From positions 57,336 to 121,335 of the forward strand of contig CAZCOH010000002.1 in NCBI GenBank assembly GCA_964500645.1: DNA of 64,000 nucleotides. The letters run 5' to 3'. Numbering within the stretch: position 1 is the first letter of the stretch; each line of letters begins with the position of its first letter. This stretch comes from CAYFIW01 sp964500645 (GTDB lineage: Bacteria; Chloroflexota; Dehalococcoidia; Lucifugimonadales; UBA826). Below, piece by piece: positions 19,451 through 28,376 of the stretch. A program made the position numbers and the translations under genes. The notes beneath the pieces were generated by a model. That model made no database searches. It worked only from the letters and a program-made list of their open reading frames with translations, and was not told where the DNA came from.

Positions 19451-19525
19451 TGGAGCCGACGATCAGGATTGAACTGATGACCTGCTGTTTACAAAACAGC
19501 TGCTCTACCACTGAGCTACGTCGGC
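19451..19525 (-). tRNA. tRNA-Thr (anticodon TGT)
   Basis: Full cloverleaf on the minus strand. The acceptor stem pairs GCCGACG with CGTCGGC. The D arm is GCTC AGTGGTAGA GC. The anticodon arm is GCTGT TTTGTAA ACAGC with anticodon TGT. The T arm holds TTCAATC. The discriminator base is T and the 3' CCA is encoded. It reads ACA, and ACG by wobble. It lies 53 bases upstream of, and convergent in transcript order with, no gene; obgE precedes it on the same strand. Confidence 0.95.
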
Positions 19526-19577
19526 ACGAGAGAAATTATAACTCAGGCAGGACGTTTACACTTCGAGTGACAGTCAT

Positions 19578-20906
19578 TTAATCCCATTCCCATTCAACAG
19601 ATCCTATTTGAACAGTGTCCCCAGCCTGTATTCCTGCTTCTTCTAAGGCTCGAACCACCCCCGTTTTCAATAGATGCTTATAGAATTGCATCCTTGCTTT
19701 CCAATCTTCGTAATCGATCCTTTGAGCAATTCTTTCGACACCTGGGGCATCCACAATGAATATTTCATTTTGCACGTGAACACGGACTCCTCTCCTCCGA
19801 GGCTCAGGCCTGATAACAGGCAATTCTTCATCAAAACTTGTCGTGGACGCAGAAGCAAAGTTTGCAGATTCAAAATCTTTTTCTGGCTTATTCGACAAAG
19901 GTCTAAAACCTCTGTTAATTTCGACCTCTGGTGCTACCAAAAGTCGAACTACTTCATCCATTAAAGATTCAACTCCTTCACCTGTTGCCGATGAAATAAC
20001 ATAACAGTTCACATTATTGTCTTTAATAACATCAACTATATCGTCTATCAAAACTCTGACATCGTTGATATCTATCTTGTTTATCGCAACAACCCTCGGC
20101 CTATTTAATAAACTCTTATCGTACAGTTTTAATTCACTGATAATCTGATTGTAAGAATCCTCTGGGTCTTCATCCGATCCATCAACTAGATGAACCAACA
20201 CTTTTGTACGCTCTATGTGCCTTAGAAACTCGTGTCCCAGACCGATTCCTTCACTTGCTCCTTCAATCAGGCCTGGTATGTCTACCATTACAAAATCCAT
20301 ATCCCTATGATCAACTACACCTAGATTAGGCTCTAGAGTCGTAAAGGGATAATTAGCTATTTTAGGGGTAGCTTCTGTAACAAAAGACAACAGTGTTGAC
20401 TTGCCTGCGTTCGGTTTCCCTACTATACCCACATCTGCTAACAACTTAAGTTCAAGGCCTATTTCAAGCTCTTCCCCTATCTCTCCTGCTTGCGCAATTA
20501 CAGGGTATTGATTGGTTGATGAGGCATATTTAACATTTCCATATCCACCTCTTCCTCCATTAGCTACTACAAATTTCTGGCCATTTCTCTCCACATCCGC
20601 GATGATGTTTTGGTCTTGATCAACCAGTTGAGTCCCTAAAGGTACTGATATCAATACATCTTTGCCATCTGCCCCATGTTTTTTAGCCCCTGCTCCATTT
20701 CCTCCGTGACCAGCAGCAAAATTTCTTTTATATCTAAATCCTAGCAGCGTGTTCTCATTGGTATCTCCAATTATGATAATATCCCCTCCTTTTCCTCCGT
20801 CTCCCCCATCAGGTCCACCTCTAGGAACGAATTTTTCATGTCTACCACTTACAGCACCGTCTCCCCCATCCCCACTCTTTATTGTTATTTTTACTTTATC
20901 GATCAT
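19578..20906 (-). CDS. obgE: Obg GTPase with OCT domain
   Basis: Ribosome-associated GTPase needed for 50S maturation and linked to the stringent response; 442 residues. The glycine-rich Obg fold fills residues 1-158 (GDGGDGAVSGRHEKFVPRGG). The G domain has P-loop GKPNAGKS at 163-170, DIPGLIEG (G3) and NKID (G4). A C-terminal OCT domain occupies about 370-442 (FIVDAPGVERIAQRIDYED), a form common in Firmicutes and Chloroflexota. It is read away from the candidate replication origin just upstream. tRNA-Thr follows after 52 bases on the same strand and may share its transcript. Confidence 0.95.
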   Translation of the reverse strand: MIDKVKITIKSGDGGDGAVSGRHEKFVPRGGPDGGDGGKGGDIIIIGDTNENTLLGFRYKRNFAAGHGGNGAGAKKHGADGKDVLISVPLGTQLVDQDQNIIADVERNGQKFVVANGGRGGYGNVKYASSTNQYPVIAQAGEIGEELEIGLELKLLADVGIVGKPNAGKSTLLSFVTEATPKIANYPFTTLEPNLGVVDHRDMDFVMVDIPGLIEGASEGIGLGHEFLRHIERTKVLVHLVDGSDEDPEDSYNQIISELKLYDKSLLNRPRVVAINKIDINDVRVLIDDIVDVIKDNNVNCYVISSATGEGVESLMDEVVRLLVAPEVEINRGFRPLSNKPEKDFESANFASASTTSFDEELPVIRPEPRRRGVRVHVQNEIFIVDAPGVERIAQRIDYEDWKARMQFYKHLLKTGVVRALEEAGIQAGDTVQIGSVEWEWD

Positions 20907-21180
20907 ATCTTCATTTTTGAAATATAAATTTTTTAAGATAATAACAATATCTCATAATACTGTAGATTCTGTGGAAAATATGAGTAACAGCCAGAGAATA
21001 GTCAGAAATTTTCTTGCTGTTTCTAGTGGAGCGAATGTGAGTAATAATATCTATATTGTGGATAGAAAATAAAGAGAATAGAAATTGTGGAAAATTGTTT
21101 ATCTTATAGACAGTGTTTGGTACGTTTCAACAAAATATATGCACTGAAATGTTTGTAGCTAATATTGGAGAAAAATAAAA
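20907..21180. other. Candidate chromosomal replication origin (oriC)
   Basis: 274-base AT-rich gap between divergent genes. It holds three same-oriented DnaA-box-like 9-mers, each one mismatch from TGTGGATAA: TGTGGAAAA at 20970-20978, TGTGGATAG at 21057-21065 and TGTGGAAAA at 21086-21094. A very AT-rich tract at 20912-20960 could serve as the unwinding element. Base composition of the plus strand appears to change from C over G on the left to G over C on the right at about this point, the direction expected at an origin. The recognisable housekeeping genes (nadD, pyrE and obgE left; rdgB, moaA, pth and trpB right) all point away from it. No dnaA or dnaN is nearby. Confidence 0.5.
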
Positions 21181-22509
21181 ATGTCATCAATAAATGAGTC
21201 AATCAAAAATCTTCTTACCAGGAAATCCATTTATCAGGCTTATCTTGATGTGGAAGTGGCGCTGGCCAAAGCACAAGCAAAGCAAGAAATAATACCTTTA
21301 TGGGCAGCAACAAAAATTCAAGAAAAAGGGAAATTAGAATTAATAGATTTAGATAATGTAGATGAAGGATTAAAAAAGACCGGGCATCCGCTTGTCCCTT
21401 TAATTTGGGAATTAGACAGGGTATGTGGAGATGATGCAGGCGGCTACATACACTGGGGAGCGACGACTCAGAACATAACGCAAACTGGAAAACTTTTAAT
21501 AGTTAAAAAATGCCATGACTTTTATTTAGAGGGCTTAGGTGAATTACTACTTACTTTGAGTGACTTGGCGGAAAAATCTAAGAACTATTCAATGCCAGGA
21601 AGGACACACGGGCAACATGCTGTTCCTGCAACGTTTGGGTATAAGGTTGCTGTTTGGATTGATGAATTAATTAGGCATGTATCGCGATTAAAAGAATGTG
21701 AAGATCGTGTATTTGTAGCAATGCTTGGAGGAGGTGCCGGTACTATGGCATCTGTAGGATTGGAAGGAATAGAAACCCAAAATCTCATGGCAAAGGAATT
21801 GGGATTAGCGTCAATGTCTATGCCTTCTCGGACAATCGGTGATCATCTCACAGAATATATAACTCTTTTAGCAATGCTAGCGGCTACCTCGAGTAAGATG
21901 GCTCGTGAGGTGTACACCATGATGAAGCAGGAATTTGGTGAAGTTGAGGAACCAGTACCACTGGGGGCTGTTGGATCTTCTACAATGCCTCAGAAAAGAA
22001 ACCCACGATTGAGCCAAGATGTGGTGGCTTGGGCATCAGAGGTCCGGACATTTGTGCCTATGGCGTTGGAGGCTATGCAAACTGAACATGAGGCCGATAA
22101 AACTACAAGTATGATGATAAATTCAGCAATCGACAGAGTGTGTTTTTTAATCGCTCAGATTTTAGATAATCTAAATGAGATATTTTCAGGCCTCACGTTG
22201 TTTCCGGACAGGATGAGAATCAATCTAGATTTGTCGGGAGGGTTAATAATGTCCGAGAAAATAATGTTAGAGCTAGGGAAGGAAATGGGAAGACAAAAAG
22301 CTCATGATGTTGTTTATGATGCAGCCCAGAAATCTGTTAATGAAGGACGACCTTTCAGGGAGACTCTGTCTGAAGAAAGCGAAGTGTCAAACAGACTAAC
22401 ACCAGAACAGATTTCAGATCTTCTTAATCCTGAGCACTATATCGGCTTGTCAACATATTTTGCCGAGGTTTATGCAAAAAAAGGCAGGGAAGTTGCTTCT
22501 AAATTGTAA
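21181..22509 (+). CDS. Fumarase/aspartase-superfamily lyase (PurB/PcaB-like)
   Basis: 442-residue lyase of the superfamily that releases fumarate or cycloisomerises muconates. The family signature GSSTMPQKRNP is at residues 265-275 and includes the flexible catalytic-Ser loop. GRTHGQHAVPATFGYK near residue 140 carries the second signature with the active-site His. Sequence alone does not separate adenylosuccinate lyase from 3-carboxy-muconate cycloisomerase or a related lyase; neither purine nor protocatechuate genes are adjacent. The divergent and convergent neighbours are obgE and a CaiB-type gene. It is the first gene to the right of the proposed origin. Confidence 0.82.
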   Translation: MSSINESIKNLLTRKSIYQAYLDVEVALAKAQAKQEIIPLWAATKIQEKGKLELIDLDNVDEGLKKTGHPLVPLIWELDRVCGDDAGGYIHWGATTQNITQTGKLLIVKKCHDFYLEGLGELLLTLSDLAEKSKNYSMPGRTHGQHAVPATFGYKVAVWIDELIRHVSRLKECEDRVFVAMLGGGAGTMASVGLEGIETQNLMAKELGLASMSMPSRTIGDHLTEYITLLAMLAATSSKMAREVYTMMKQEFGEVEEPVPLGAVGSSTMPQKRNPRLSQDVVAWASEVRTFVPMALEAMQTEHEADKTTSMMINSAIDRVCFLIAQILDNLNEIFSGLTLFPDRMRINLDLSGGLIMSEKIMLELGKEMGRQKAHDVVYDAAQKSVNEGRPFRETLSEESEVSNRLTPEQISDLLNPEHYIGLSTYFAEVYAKKGREVASKL

Positions 22510-22522
22510 AGTGACTTTTTGT

Positions 22523-23740
22523 TCAGATTAGAGGAATCGGTAGATCAGCAGGGATAGCTCCGCTTTGTACCATACGTGAGATATCTATGTCAGAAATGCC
22601 TATCTCTTTTAGAACTTGATGAGTATCTGCTCCAAATGAAGGGGGAACAATGTCGATGAGTTTGTTTCCTGACATAGATACAGGGTTACCTGGCCAGGTA
22701 GTATTTCCCCAATTTGTTTGATCTTTTGGAGTGTCATCAGAGGAATATTCATAATCTGTTTTTATAACCATTCCATTCTCTTGGTTGTAAGGATCTGAAT
22801 GAAGGTCTAGAGCCGTGTTATTACGAACAGCAGGAATTCCTGCTGTATTCAAAATAATTTCCCAATCTGAAACAGACTTTGTTTCAAAGATTTTCTCTAT
22901 TAAATGAACTTCACCTGACTGTATTGCCTTACAAAAAGCTGGAATTGCCTTGAAATTGTCACGTTCTGATTTAGTGGAAGCAGAAATGAAGATCCATCCG
23001 TCACTGCATTCGTAAAGTCTGTTGCAACAGTCTTTACCTCTAGCCCCGGGTCCACCTATCTCTTCCCTATTAAAACCATCGTAATCAATGTTATAAGAAC
23101 CGGTAATTGTTGATGAGGTATATGACAGGGCGGCTTCGACTTTTTGTCCTCTACCTGTTTTGTTGCGTTCCAATATAGCTAACATAATTGCGAATGCGGC
23201 TGATATTCCTGTTCCGTAATCATTCAAAGTAAATGTAGCCGGACGAGGTTTTATAGTTTCACTATTGGGATCGGCCGGAATTCCGGAATTTCGCAGTTGT
23301 ACGCCTGTGGCGGCCTGGGCATTTTGTTCAAACCCTGGTCTCAATTGCCACGGGCCTTCGTGTCCGAAGCAATTTATTGAGCCGTAAATAAGAGATGGAT
23401 TTCTCTCGGAGAGCCTTTCGTATCCGATTCCAAGTCGATCGGCCACTCCTTTTCTAAATCCTTCTATGATTACATCAGCAGAATCTGCCAATTTCAGGAA
23501 TGCTTCAATACCTCCTGGCTTATTCAAATTAAGTGAAATACTTCTTTTTCCACGCCCTACGTCAAGCCAAGGTGTAAGTTGAGGGAGACGGTGATCCGGG
23601 TCTATTTTTATTACTTCTGCGCCATACTGTGCCAAAGTTCTTCCGCAAGTAGGACCTGCAAGGACAATACAGAGATCTAGAACCCGTATTCCTTCCAACG
23701 GCGGTGATTCAGTCATTTGAACCTGCTCTTTGCTATTCAT
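22523..23740 (-). CDS. CaiB/BaiF CoA-transferase, catalytic-type subunit
   Basis: Family III CoA-transferase of 405 residues, moving CoA between carboxylic acids through an aspartyl-CoA thioester intermediate. The start block PPLEGIRVLDLCIVLAGPTCGR is typical. NDYGTGISAAF carries the Asp matching the catalytic residue of formyl-CoA transferase, 21 residues before the Thr of KTGRGQKV. ATG 23740 is preferred because it overlaps the stop of the preceding CaiB gene as ATGAATAG, an arrangement that favours translational coupling. An upstream in-frame codon at 23779 would add 13 residues lying inside the neighbour. The substrate is unknown. It probably works as a heteromer with the gene just upstream. 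Confidence 0.88.
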   Translation of the reverse strand: MNSKEQVQMTESPPLEGIRVLDLCIVLAGPTCGRTLAQYGAEVIKIDPDHRLPQLTPWLDVGRGKRSISLNLNKPGGIEAFLKLADSADVIIEGFRKGVADRLGIGYERLSERNPSLIYGSINCFGHEGPWQLRPGFEQNAQAATGVQLRNSGIPADPNSETIKPRPATFTLNDYGTGISAAFAIMLAILERNKTGRGQKVEAALSYTSSTITGSYNIDYDGFNREEIGGPGARGKDCCNRLYECSDGWIFISASTKSERDNFKAIPAFCKAIQSGEVHLIEKIFETKSVSDWEIILNTAGIPAVRNNTALDLHSDPYNQENGMVIKTDYEYSSDDTPKDQTNWGNTTWPGNPVSMSGNKLIDIVPPSFGADTHQVLKEIGISDIDISRMVQSGAIPADLPIPLI

Positions 23741-24815
23741 GGCTATTTCCAATGTATGGCGCGCCACCAGAAACTGCACCCGGATTAGACAGAGTCCTAA
23801 CTAAAACCCCGGGTTGTTTCATTTTCCCGAAACGAGGATCATTAATTTCTATAATCGCACTAGATCGCAAGGCGTGTTCTTCATTAACCCACTCGTCGAT
23901 ACTTCGACACATAGTAACCGGTAGGCCCACATCTGACATTAAAGATTCCCATTCCAGAGCGGTTCGTTGTTTCCAAACTGCATTAATTTTGTATTTCCAA
24001 GAAGCTATCAAGGAGGAATCAGGATTGGAGAGCCCGATACTAGAAATCTCTTTCATCCATTCAGGATGCTCTATAACATCAAGAAATATCTCTAAAAACC
24101 TTGGGATCGATAGATTTACATTTACCCATCTATTGTCTGAGCATTCATAGAACCTCTCGATAATTGGATGGCCTTCTTGCCTACCATGACTCCTCTTTGC
24201 ATGGCGTATTAGAGCAGTTCCCATACCTTGGAACATAGCATCATGTATTGGTACCGTGATTCTTTGACCTATTTTTGTGAGATCTCTTTGAATAAGAGCT
24301 GCTACGACTGCGGGAGCAGCAGTCATGGCAGCAAAGGTGCTGGCGTAGTGAAGACTATGAAAAGAGGGTCCCTCTCCTTCAACAGGGAATTCACCTGAAG
24401 GATTGAGAGCATAGATCGCTGCAGATGCGGCAACTAATTCTTCTCTGGCGGGTATATTCTCGTATTTATGGCCTTCCCGGAATGCAGGCAACGAGACAGT
24501 AATTAGGCCTGCATTTGTTTTAGAAAGGATATCTGACGTCAGTCCTATATCATCTGCCTGATGTGGATTTAAGCACTCGATTAAAACATCAGCGTCACTA
24601 AGAAATTCAAGAATAGTTTCTAAGGAAAATGAAGTGTTGATTTGAGTCTTACCCCTGTTCCAAACAGCGTGTTCAGCAGTGCCTTCTAGGGGATTTCCTT
24701 CTTCAGGGCAAATTTTTAACACGTCGGCACCTTGGTCAGCCAACAGCATTCCTAAAATATGACCCGCAGGATAGTTACTGAGTTCGACTACCTTAAATTG
24801 ATCTAGGACACCCAA
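23733..24815 (-). CDS. CaiB/BaiF CoA-transferase homologue lacking the catalytic Asp
   Basis: Family III CoA-transferase homologue, 360 residues. The N-terminal block VVELSNYPAGHILGMLLADQGADVLKI matches the family. At the position of the catalytic Asp the local sequence is LHYASTFAAM, with Ser or His instead of Asp depending on a three-residue gap, and the following TKIGQRITV is a diverged form of the TGRGQ motif. By analogy with two-subunit family III transferases it is likely the non-catalytic partner of the gene that overlaps its stop codon by 8 bases. Start is TTG. It follows the UGSC selenoprotein gene after 96 bases. Confidence 0.83.
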   Translation of the reverse strand: MGVLDQFKVVELSNYPAGHILGMLLADQGADVLKICPEEGNPLEGTAEHAVWNRGKTQINTSFSLETILEFLSDADVLIECLNPHQADDIGLTSDILSKTNAGLITVSLPAFREGHKYENIPAREELVAASAAIYALNPSGEFPVEGEGPSFHSLHYASTFAAMTAAPAVVAALIQRDLTKIGQRITVPIHDAMFQGMGTALIRHAKRSHGRQEGHPIIERFYECSDNRWVNVNLSIPRFLEIFLDVIEHPEWMKEISSIGLSNPDSSLIASWKYKINAVWKQRTALEWESLMSDVGLPVTMCRSIDEWVNEEHALRSSAIIEINDPRFGKMKQPGVLVRTLSNPGAVSGGAPYIGNSHE

Positions 24816-24911
24816 TATAAATATGCCTTTCTACTAATCAGTAAATCTTGCCGAGTTACAGATGGGCCCCGAGTTTGTACTCTATGGTGGACCCACCTGC
24901 AAATGTTTAAC

Positions 24912-26555
24912 TTATTTGCGATATTGGTCTATTCCGACGGTAGCAGCCGTGGGACCAGATGGGAATACCAGTGTTTTGGCCCTATCTGCTCCTACTACAA
25001 CTAGATCGATATTGTCTGCACTATGAAGCAGGGGTACTTCAATTGCCAATCTTTCCTTTTCTGTCTTGTCTTTGAGATAGTGCCATTGTTCATCAACTCT
25101 CGCATCATTAAGGGGCATATACTGAATCATTTTTCCGAGACTGTGGTTGGCATGCTTGTGTATAAACTCTTTGGCATCTTGCTTTGTGAAGCCCTCGTTG
25201 CCTACCGGCCCTGCTACGTCCGGAGGCATGAATATAAGTCTCTCATGACCCTGTGCATGACTACCCCCCAAGGTGGTATTTCCGAAGGTTATGCCGTATG
25301 CCAATGTTTTTAGTAACCCTTCTGCTGATGTATTACCTTGGTCCTGAACATCAAGCTCTCCATCTGTAACAAAAATAGAAATAGCACTTTCTTTTCCGTC
25401 AAACCCACGATCCTGAGAATAGCTCGGCCAGGGGCTCATATCTTCATTTTCAGCCACGCATTGAATAAATTTCCTTGTCGTGCCTATGGTGTCCATATCC
25501 ATTTTGTTCGGATACCACATGCCTATATTTCGGAGACACAAATAAAAGGCTCTACCTATAGTTATGTTTATCTCGTTTTCTTTTCCAGGTCCAAGAGCTG
25601 ACCGGGGATTCAAGCCAACCTCTTTGGCGATTGGACCGTTAACAACAAGAATAGGGGCGTGCGGGCTAGTAGACATAAGTAAAGATTTGCCGCCGTGGGC
25701 GCCCATTTCTGATAAGCATTTCACGCCGGCGATTATAATTGGCATGTGTTCCGGCTTCGCCCCGGCGAGAGCGGAGTTTATTGCTATTTTCTCAACGGTG
25801 GCGACACCAAAACCCGGGGGCATATCGCACACAATATCGTCCGATTTCAGACCTGTTCCAGAAATTAAGTCAGCCACTGCTTCATCTGTTGCGGGATATA
25901 AAGGAAGGGCATCCGACCACTCTCTTTTATTGAATTCCGCATTCATCTTCAAAACAGCGTCGTATCTATCCTCTCCTTCAAATCGTATTTTAGATTCTTC
26001 CTCTTCCTCTGTTACGGATGAGATTCCCTCCGATGTCAGGCAAGCTATAAGATCGTCTATGGCTTCTTCAGTTTGTGAGACACACAGATCATCTGCTAGA
26101 TTGCGGTAAATACGAGGAACAATAACAAATTGGAGGTCTGGCATCCCGAAGGTTTTGCTACTTGCGATTGCATCGTCTTTAAAACGCCCAGATACAATTG
26201 GAACCGCAGGTTTTCCCATTTTCTCAATTTCTATCATGTCGTGGCACATCCACGACGCGCAGGTCCCTCAATCAGCTGTGGCTCCGATTACAACGTCGCA
26301 TTCTTCTCCCGCTTGTTTCACTATGGGTGGAGGAGTAGGGTAATTTCCCCCAGTGTAAAAATTGATTTTAACGTTGGAAAATCTTTCCTGAATTATTTCT
26401 CCGGCCCTGTTGAGAGCTAAGTCCCCACCATGGGTTCCACTCCATACTAAACCTATTGTTAAGTCATTTAAGGTACTTGGACGAGGATTAGTTTTTAGTA
26501 CATTCATCATGCCTCGTTGCTGAGCAACTGGGTTTGAAACTTCAAGAAGGTGCAT
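24912..26555 (-). CDS. UGSC-family selenoprotein (Sec at residue 96)
   Basis: 547-residue protein read through one in-frame TGA (26268-26270) as selenocysteine. Residues 1-95 end in VVIGATAD; U96 is followed by GTCASWMCHDMIEIEKMG, giving a U-G-T-C redox motif with Cys99, the form seen in UGSC-motif (seleno)proteins, which have Cys in place of Sec in non-selenium users. The frame is open on both sides for 95 and 451 residues, and the downstream part contains no better start than an internal ATG. GGAGG precedes the ATG at 26555. A perfect 7-bp hairpin lies 12 bases after the TGA. The biochemical role of the family is unknown. CaiB genes follow on the same strand. Confidence 0.85.
26238..26270 (-). 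promoter_or_regulatory. Candidate bacterial SECIS element after in-frame TGA
   Basis: On the minus strand, after TGA (26270-26268) and 11 bases, GTCGTGG (26256-26250) pairs perfectly with CCACGAC (26244-26238) around a five-base loop ATGTG. The stem-loop position and small apical loop fit bacterial SECIS elements, which lie just downstream of the UGA inside the coding region. Whether SelB would recognise this loop was not tested. Confidence 0.7.
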
Positions 26556-26744
26556 ATTGATCCTCCAGACAGATATCTAATTATTTATAGAAAAGTCACA
26601 TATTTAATTAATTCATCGTGATTATACAAGAGGTCATAAATTCAAGTTTTGTCTATGCTCACACTATTGAACGTTACAATCAGAGAGAGTTGGAACGGTA
26701 TAATTCTGGGCAATGGTGATGACTTCACGATAAAGGCCGAAGAA

Positions 26745-27341
26745 ATGAAACTGCTTGTAGCAACAAGAAATGAAGGAAAAATTTTGGAATTGGCTGAAAT
26801 GCTAAAGGATCTTCCCTATGATTTGGTATCTCTCGCCGATTTAAATATTGATCATGAAGTTGACGAAACTGGCTCTTCATTCGAACAAAATGCGATTCTC
26901 AAAGCAGAAGAATACGGCTTTTTAGCGTCTATGATGACGATAGCGGATGACTCGGGAATAGAAGTAGATGCTTTGGGAGGGGAACCTGGTGTCTTTTCTG
27001 CAAGGTATGGTGGAGATGGTTTAGATGACCAAGATCGGAATAAGTTGCTTTTAAAAAATGTATCAAATGTAGAGGAAGAACTATTAACAGCTAGATTTAG
27101 GTGCGTTGTAGCAATCTATCAGCCATGTCAGGAGACAATAACATTTGATGGTAAAGTGGAGGGATACATTACTAGGGAACAAAGGGGAAGTAATGGGTTT
27201 GGGTATGATCCCCTGTTTTTTTACCCACCAAAAGGAAAGACCCTAGCGGAAATACCTTCCCGTGAAAAACATGAGGTTTCCCATAGGGGCTCTGCAGTAA
27301 AAAAAGCTAGAGAATACCTAATTTCGCAAGCGTCTATATAA
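26745..27341 (+). CDS. rdgB: XTP/dITP diphosphatase (non-canonical purine NTPase)
   Basis: Hydrolyses deaminated purine triphosphates (dITP, XTP) to monophosphates, keeping them out of DNA; cytoplasmic. MKLLVATRNEGKILEL is the classic HAM1/RdgB start, which fixes ATG 26745; a further in-frame start 96 bases upstream has no family counterpart. ADDSGIEVDALGGEPGVFSARYGG and GSNGFGYDPLFFYP hold the catalytic Asp and substrate-binding residues. 198 residues is standard. It is followed after 13 bases by moaA, then by the RNase HI-MoaC gene, making a compact plus-strand unit. Confidence 0.94.
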   Translation: MKLLVATRNEGKILELAEMLKDLPYDLVSLADLNIDHEVDETGSSFEQNAILKAEEYGFLASMMTIADDSGIEVDALGGEPGVFSARYGGDGLDDQDRNKLLLKNVSNVEEELLTARFRCVVAIYQPCQETITFDGKVEGYITREQRGSNGFGYDPLFFYPPKGKTLAEIPSREKHEVSHRGSAVKKAREYLISQASI

Positions 27342-27354
27342 GAAGAATAGATAA

Positions 27355-28371
27355 ATGAAAAGCGGACAAGTAATCGATCAATATAAAAGACCCTTAAGGG
27401 ATTTACGAGTTTCTGTTACTGACAGATGTAATTTCAGATGTCCTTATTGTATGCCGGCAGAAATATATGGTGAAAGGTATCAATTTCTCCCAAGAAACGA
27501 CCTACTGACATTTGAGGAGATAACCAATGTCGTGGAGGCCTGTGTGGAACTTGGTGTAAGAAAAATCCGCCTGACTGGTGGAGAACCCTTGGTTAGACAG
27601 GATGTTCATGAACTCATCGCCATGCTGGCTAATATAGATGGAATCGATGATATAGCAATGACAACAAACGCATATCTTTTGGCTGGCTCGGCTCAGACCT
27701 TGAAAGATGCTGGATTAAATCGAATCACTGTTAGTATGGATTCTCTAGATGATGAAGTTTTCCAAAAAATGAATGGTAGGGGTTTTAGTACAGCAAAAGT
27801 TATAGATGGAATTAGTGCTGCTAAAGATGCGGGATTAGTTCCGATCAAAATAAACGCCGTAGTCCAAAAGGGCGTTAATGATAAATCAGTGATTGATTTG
27901 GCTCGCTGGTGTCGCGAAAGTGGTTACACTCCTAGGTTTATCGAGTATATGGATGTAGGTAACTTAAATAATTGGAAACTTGAAGAGGTGGTGCCAGCCC
28001 AAGCTATAGTTGAACTTATAGGTAATGTGTTTCCGGTTCAACCAATCCAATCTTCCTATGTGGGTGAGGTAGCAAAACGTTTTAAATACAAAGATGGCAA
28101 AGGTGAATTTGGTGTAATTTCATCAGTAACTCAGCCATTTTGTGGAGATTGTACGAGAATGCGTCTTTCTCCAGAGGGACAGGCCGTAACTTGCCTGTTT
28201 GCTGAAAAAGGTACTGATCTCAGGACGCCTTTAAGAAATGGGGCTGGCAAATCTGAATTAATGGAACTTATACAAAATATTTGGAGAGTTCGGGAAGATA
28301 AATATTCAGAAAAGAGAACGGAAATGACGGATACAAGGCAAAAAGTAGAGATGTACCACATTGGTGGATAG
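27355..28371 (+). CDS. moaA: GTP 3',8-cyclase (molybdenum cofactor synthesis)
   Basis: Radical SAM enzyme that turns GTP into 3',8-cH2GTP, the first step of molybdopterin synthesis. The radical SAM cluster motif CNFRCPYC uses Cys25, Cys29 and Cys32. The C-terminal second 4Fe-4S cluster motif is present as CGDCTRMRLSPEGQAVTC. The protein ends in YHIGG, the GG tail needed for activation. 338 residues matches the family. It lies 13 bases after rdgB and 5 bases before the RNase HI-MoaC gene, placing both early Moco enzymes together. Confidence 0.95.
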   Translation: MKSGQVIDQYKRPLRDLRVSVTDRCNFRCPYCMPAEIYGERYQFLPRNDLLTFEEITNVVEACVELGVRKIRLTGGEPLVRQDVHELIAMLANIDGIDDIAMTTNAYLLAGSAQTLKDAGLNRITVSMDSLDDEVFQKMNGRGFSTAKVIDGISAAKDAGLVPIKINAVVQKGVNDKSVIDLARWCRESGYTPRFIEYMDVGNLNNWKLEEVVPAQAIVELIGNVFPVQPIQSSYVGEVAKRFKYKDGKGEFGVISSVTQPFCGDCTRMRLSPEGQAVTCLFAEKGTDLRTPLRNGAGKSELMELIQNIWRVREDKYSEKRTEMTDTRQKVEMYHIGG

Positions 28372-28376
28372 TTAAA

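Noticed and set aside
26268..26270. TGA as a true stop, with two separate genes or a pseudogene
   Set aside because: The frame is open and continuous for 547 codons, the residues around TGA match the UGSC motif, and a SECIS-like hairpin follows; a true stop would leave the downstream part without its motif and a ribosome site.
25023..26420. Several plus-strand frames opposite the selenoprotein gene
   Set aside because: Shadows of the minus-strand gene, lacking ribosome sites and family motifs.
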